From Sphingomonas xanthus (lineage in GTDB: Bacteria > Pseudomonadota > Alphaproteobacteria > Sphingomonadales > Sphingomonadaceae), in the NCBI RefSeq assembly GCF_007998985.1, contig NZ_CP041659.1:1116001-1180000 (forward strand): a DNA stretch of 64,000 nt, given 5' to 3'. A program made the translations under genes and the position numbers. The notes beneath the pieces were generated by a model. The model made no database searches. It saw nothing but the letters and a program-made list of their open reading frames with translations, and had not been told where the DNA came from. Positions within the stretch are counted from its first letter, which is position 1. Each line of letters starts with the position of its first letter. Positions 63,586-64,000 of the stretch are shown here, in pieces.

Positions 63586-64000
63586 TTAGAACTTGAAGGC
63601 AGTGCCGACGTAGACGGCCTTGCTGTCATGCGTGTCGTCCGCAAGCGCAGGAATCTGGTCCCGCTCAACCTTGTAACGGACGCCGCCGGTCAGCGCGATG
63701 TTGCGGCTGATGTTATAGGAGCCGCCGACGTCGACCGACACGCTGTCGGGACGCGCAAGCGCCGCGACCCGGCTATCGTTCCGCTCGCCGCCGAGCGCGA
63801 TTCGGCCGGTGAATTTCTTGAGATTATAGCTGACGCCGACCACCGCGGTCTCGCGGGTGCCAATCACTGGATCCGGGCTGCTGGCCCGGGCAACGTCGCC
63901 GGAAACCGCAAGCCGCTTCCAGCCGATCGCCATGCCGAGGTCATATTGCGCCGGGGTCAGGCTGCTAACCGGCGACGCCGACGTGATCTGAGACGGCGCG
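63586..64000 (-). CDS. Outer membrane beta-barrel protein, C-terminal fragment
   Basis: The last 138 codons of a gene whose start lies beyond base 64000. The frame is open upstream of the methionine at 63933 (…SSLTPAQYDLGM). The sequence is a series of alternating beta strands (TAVVGVSYNLKKFTGRIALGG, VSVDVGGSYNISRNIALTGGVRY) ending KAVYVGTAFKF, with the terminal Phe of outer membrane barrels. It looks like a porin or porin-like protein of the Gram-negative type; the family cannot be decided from the fragment. Confidence 0.75.
   Translation of the reverse strand, partial: APSQITSASPVSSLTPAQYDLGMAIGWKRLAVSGDVARASSPDPVIGTRETAVVGVSYNLKKFTGRIALGGERNDSRVAALARPDSVSVDVGGSYNISRNIALTGGVRYKVERDQIPALADDTHDSKAVYVGTAFKF

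Overview
The window looks like chromosomal DNA of a high-GC alphaproteobacterium, most likely a sphingomonad (Sphingomonadaceae or a close family such as Sphingosinicellaceae). This is an inference from gene content and order: hemC-hemD with a mitofilin-like gene divergent from tsaD-gpsA; ubiH, ftsK, lolA, xth and ribA in sequence; an Suv3-like helicase followed by an S4 protein and a seven-iron ferredoxin; a CysN-CysC fusion; DUF4402, DUF1206 and MipA/OmpV proteins. I see no insertion sequence, prophage, CRISPR array or plasmid function. No gene-free stretch exceeds 300 bases; the longest gaps are 18005-18243 (239 bases) and 60286-60512 (227 bases).

Layout. 1-4350: a 5'-truncated HerA-type ATPase, then PAP2 phosphatase, DUF1206 and M23 peptidase genes on the minus strand. 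4467-9116: Suv3-like helicase, S4 protein, FdxA, MipA/OmpV, EF-hand protein. 9138-12645: cysD-cysNC sulfate activation, bracketed by two paralogous EF-hand proteins. 12676-14710: TPP riboswitch plus thiC. 14753-18004: small membrane protein, PRC-barrel protein, Ala/Pro-rich envelope protein, Mpo1-like protein, and a transglutaminase-like protein with serine in place of the catalytic cysteine. 18244-20640: a minus-strand envelope operon (35-residue peptide, PspC, 50-residue membrane peptide, acyltransferase, lipoprotein, periplasmic peroxiredoxin) preceded by a very good sigma-54-type promoter. 20730-24315: SDR, small secreted protein, Atm1-type ABC exporter, NTF2-like lipoprotein between two similar palindromes. 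24408-29729: HerA-like ATPase divergent from recQ, then a DUF442 phosphatase, tldD and a zinc-ribbon protein. 29790-33755: two DUF4402 proteins, ABC ATPase, nadB and a 59-residue HTH-like protein.

33848-43615: polA, a flippase, purH, a cytosolic heparinase-like protein, rpe, an RsmB-type methyltransferase and a 54-residue SDHAF4 homologue. 43619-49871: gpsA-tsaD divergent from hemC-hemD-mitofilin-like, a class A beta-lactamase-fold hydrolase and a prolyl-4-hydroxylase-like protein. 49837-54130: GMC oxidoreductase and a persulfide-handling locus (MBL dioxygenase divergent from a two-cysteine ArsR sensor, rhodanese and TauE exporter). 54141-64000: tRNA-Gly(GCC), CnoX-like thioredoxin, LON-domain protein, ubiH-type hydroxylase, ftsK, lolA, xth, ribA, yggS, a thiE-like gene and a 3' fragment of an outer membrane barrel.

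Most of the window is housekeeping. The parts most worth follow-up are the sigma-54-type PspC micro-operon, the sulfide/persulfide locus with repeated TATAAGC elements, the thiC expression platform, the Ser-for-Cys transglutaminase-like protein, and three small genes (35, 54 and 59 residues) that a 60-codon cutoff misses.
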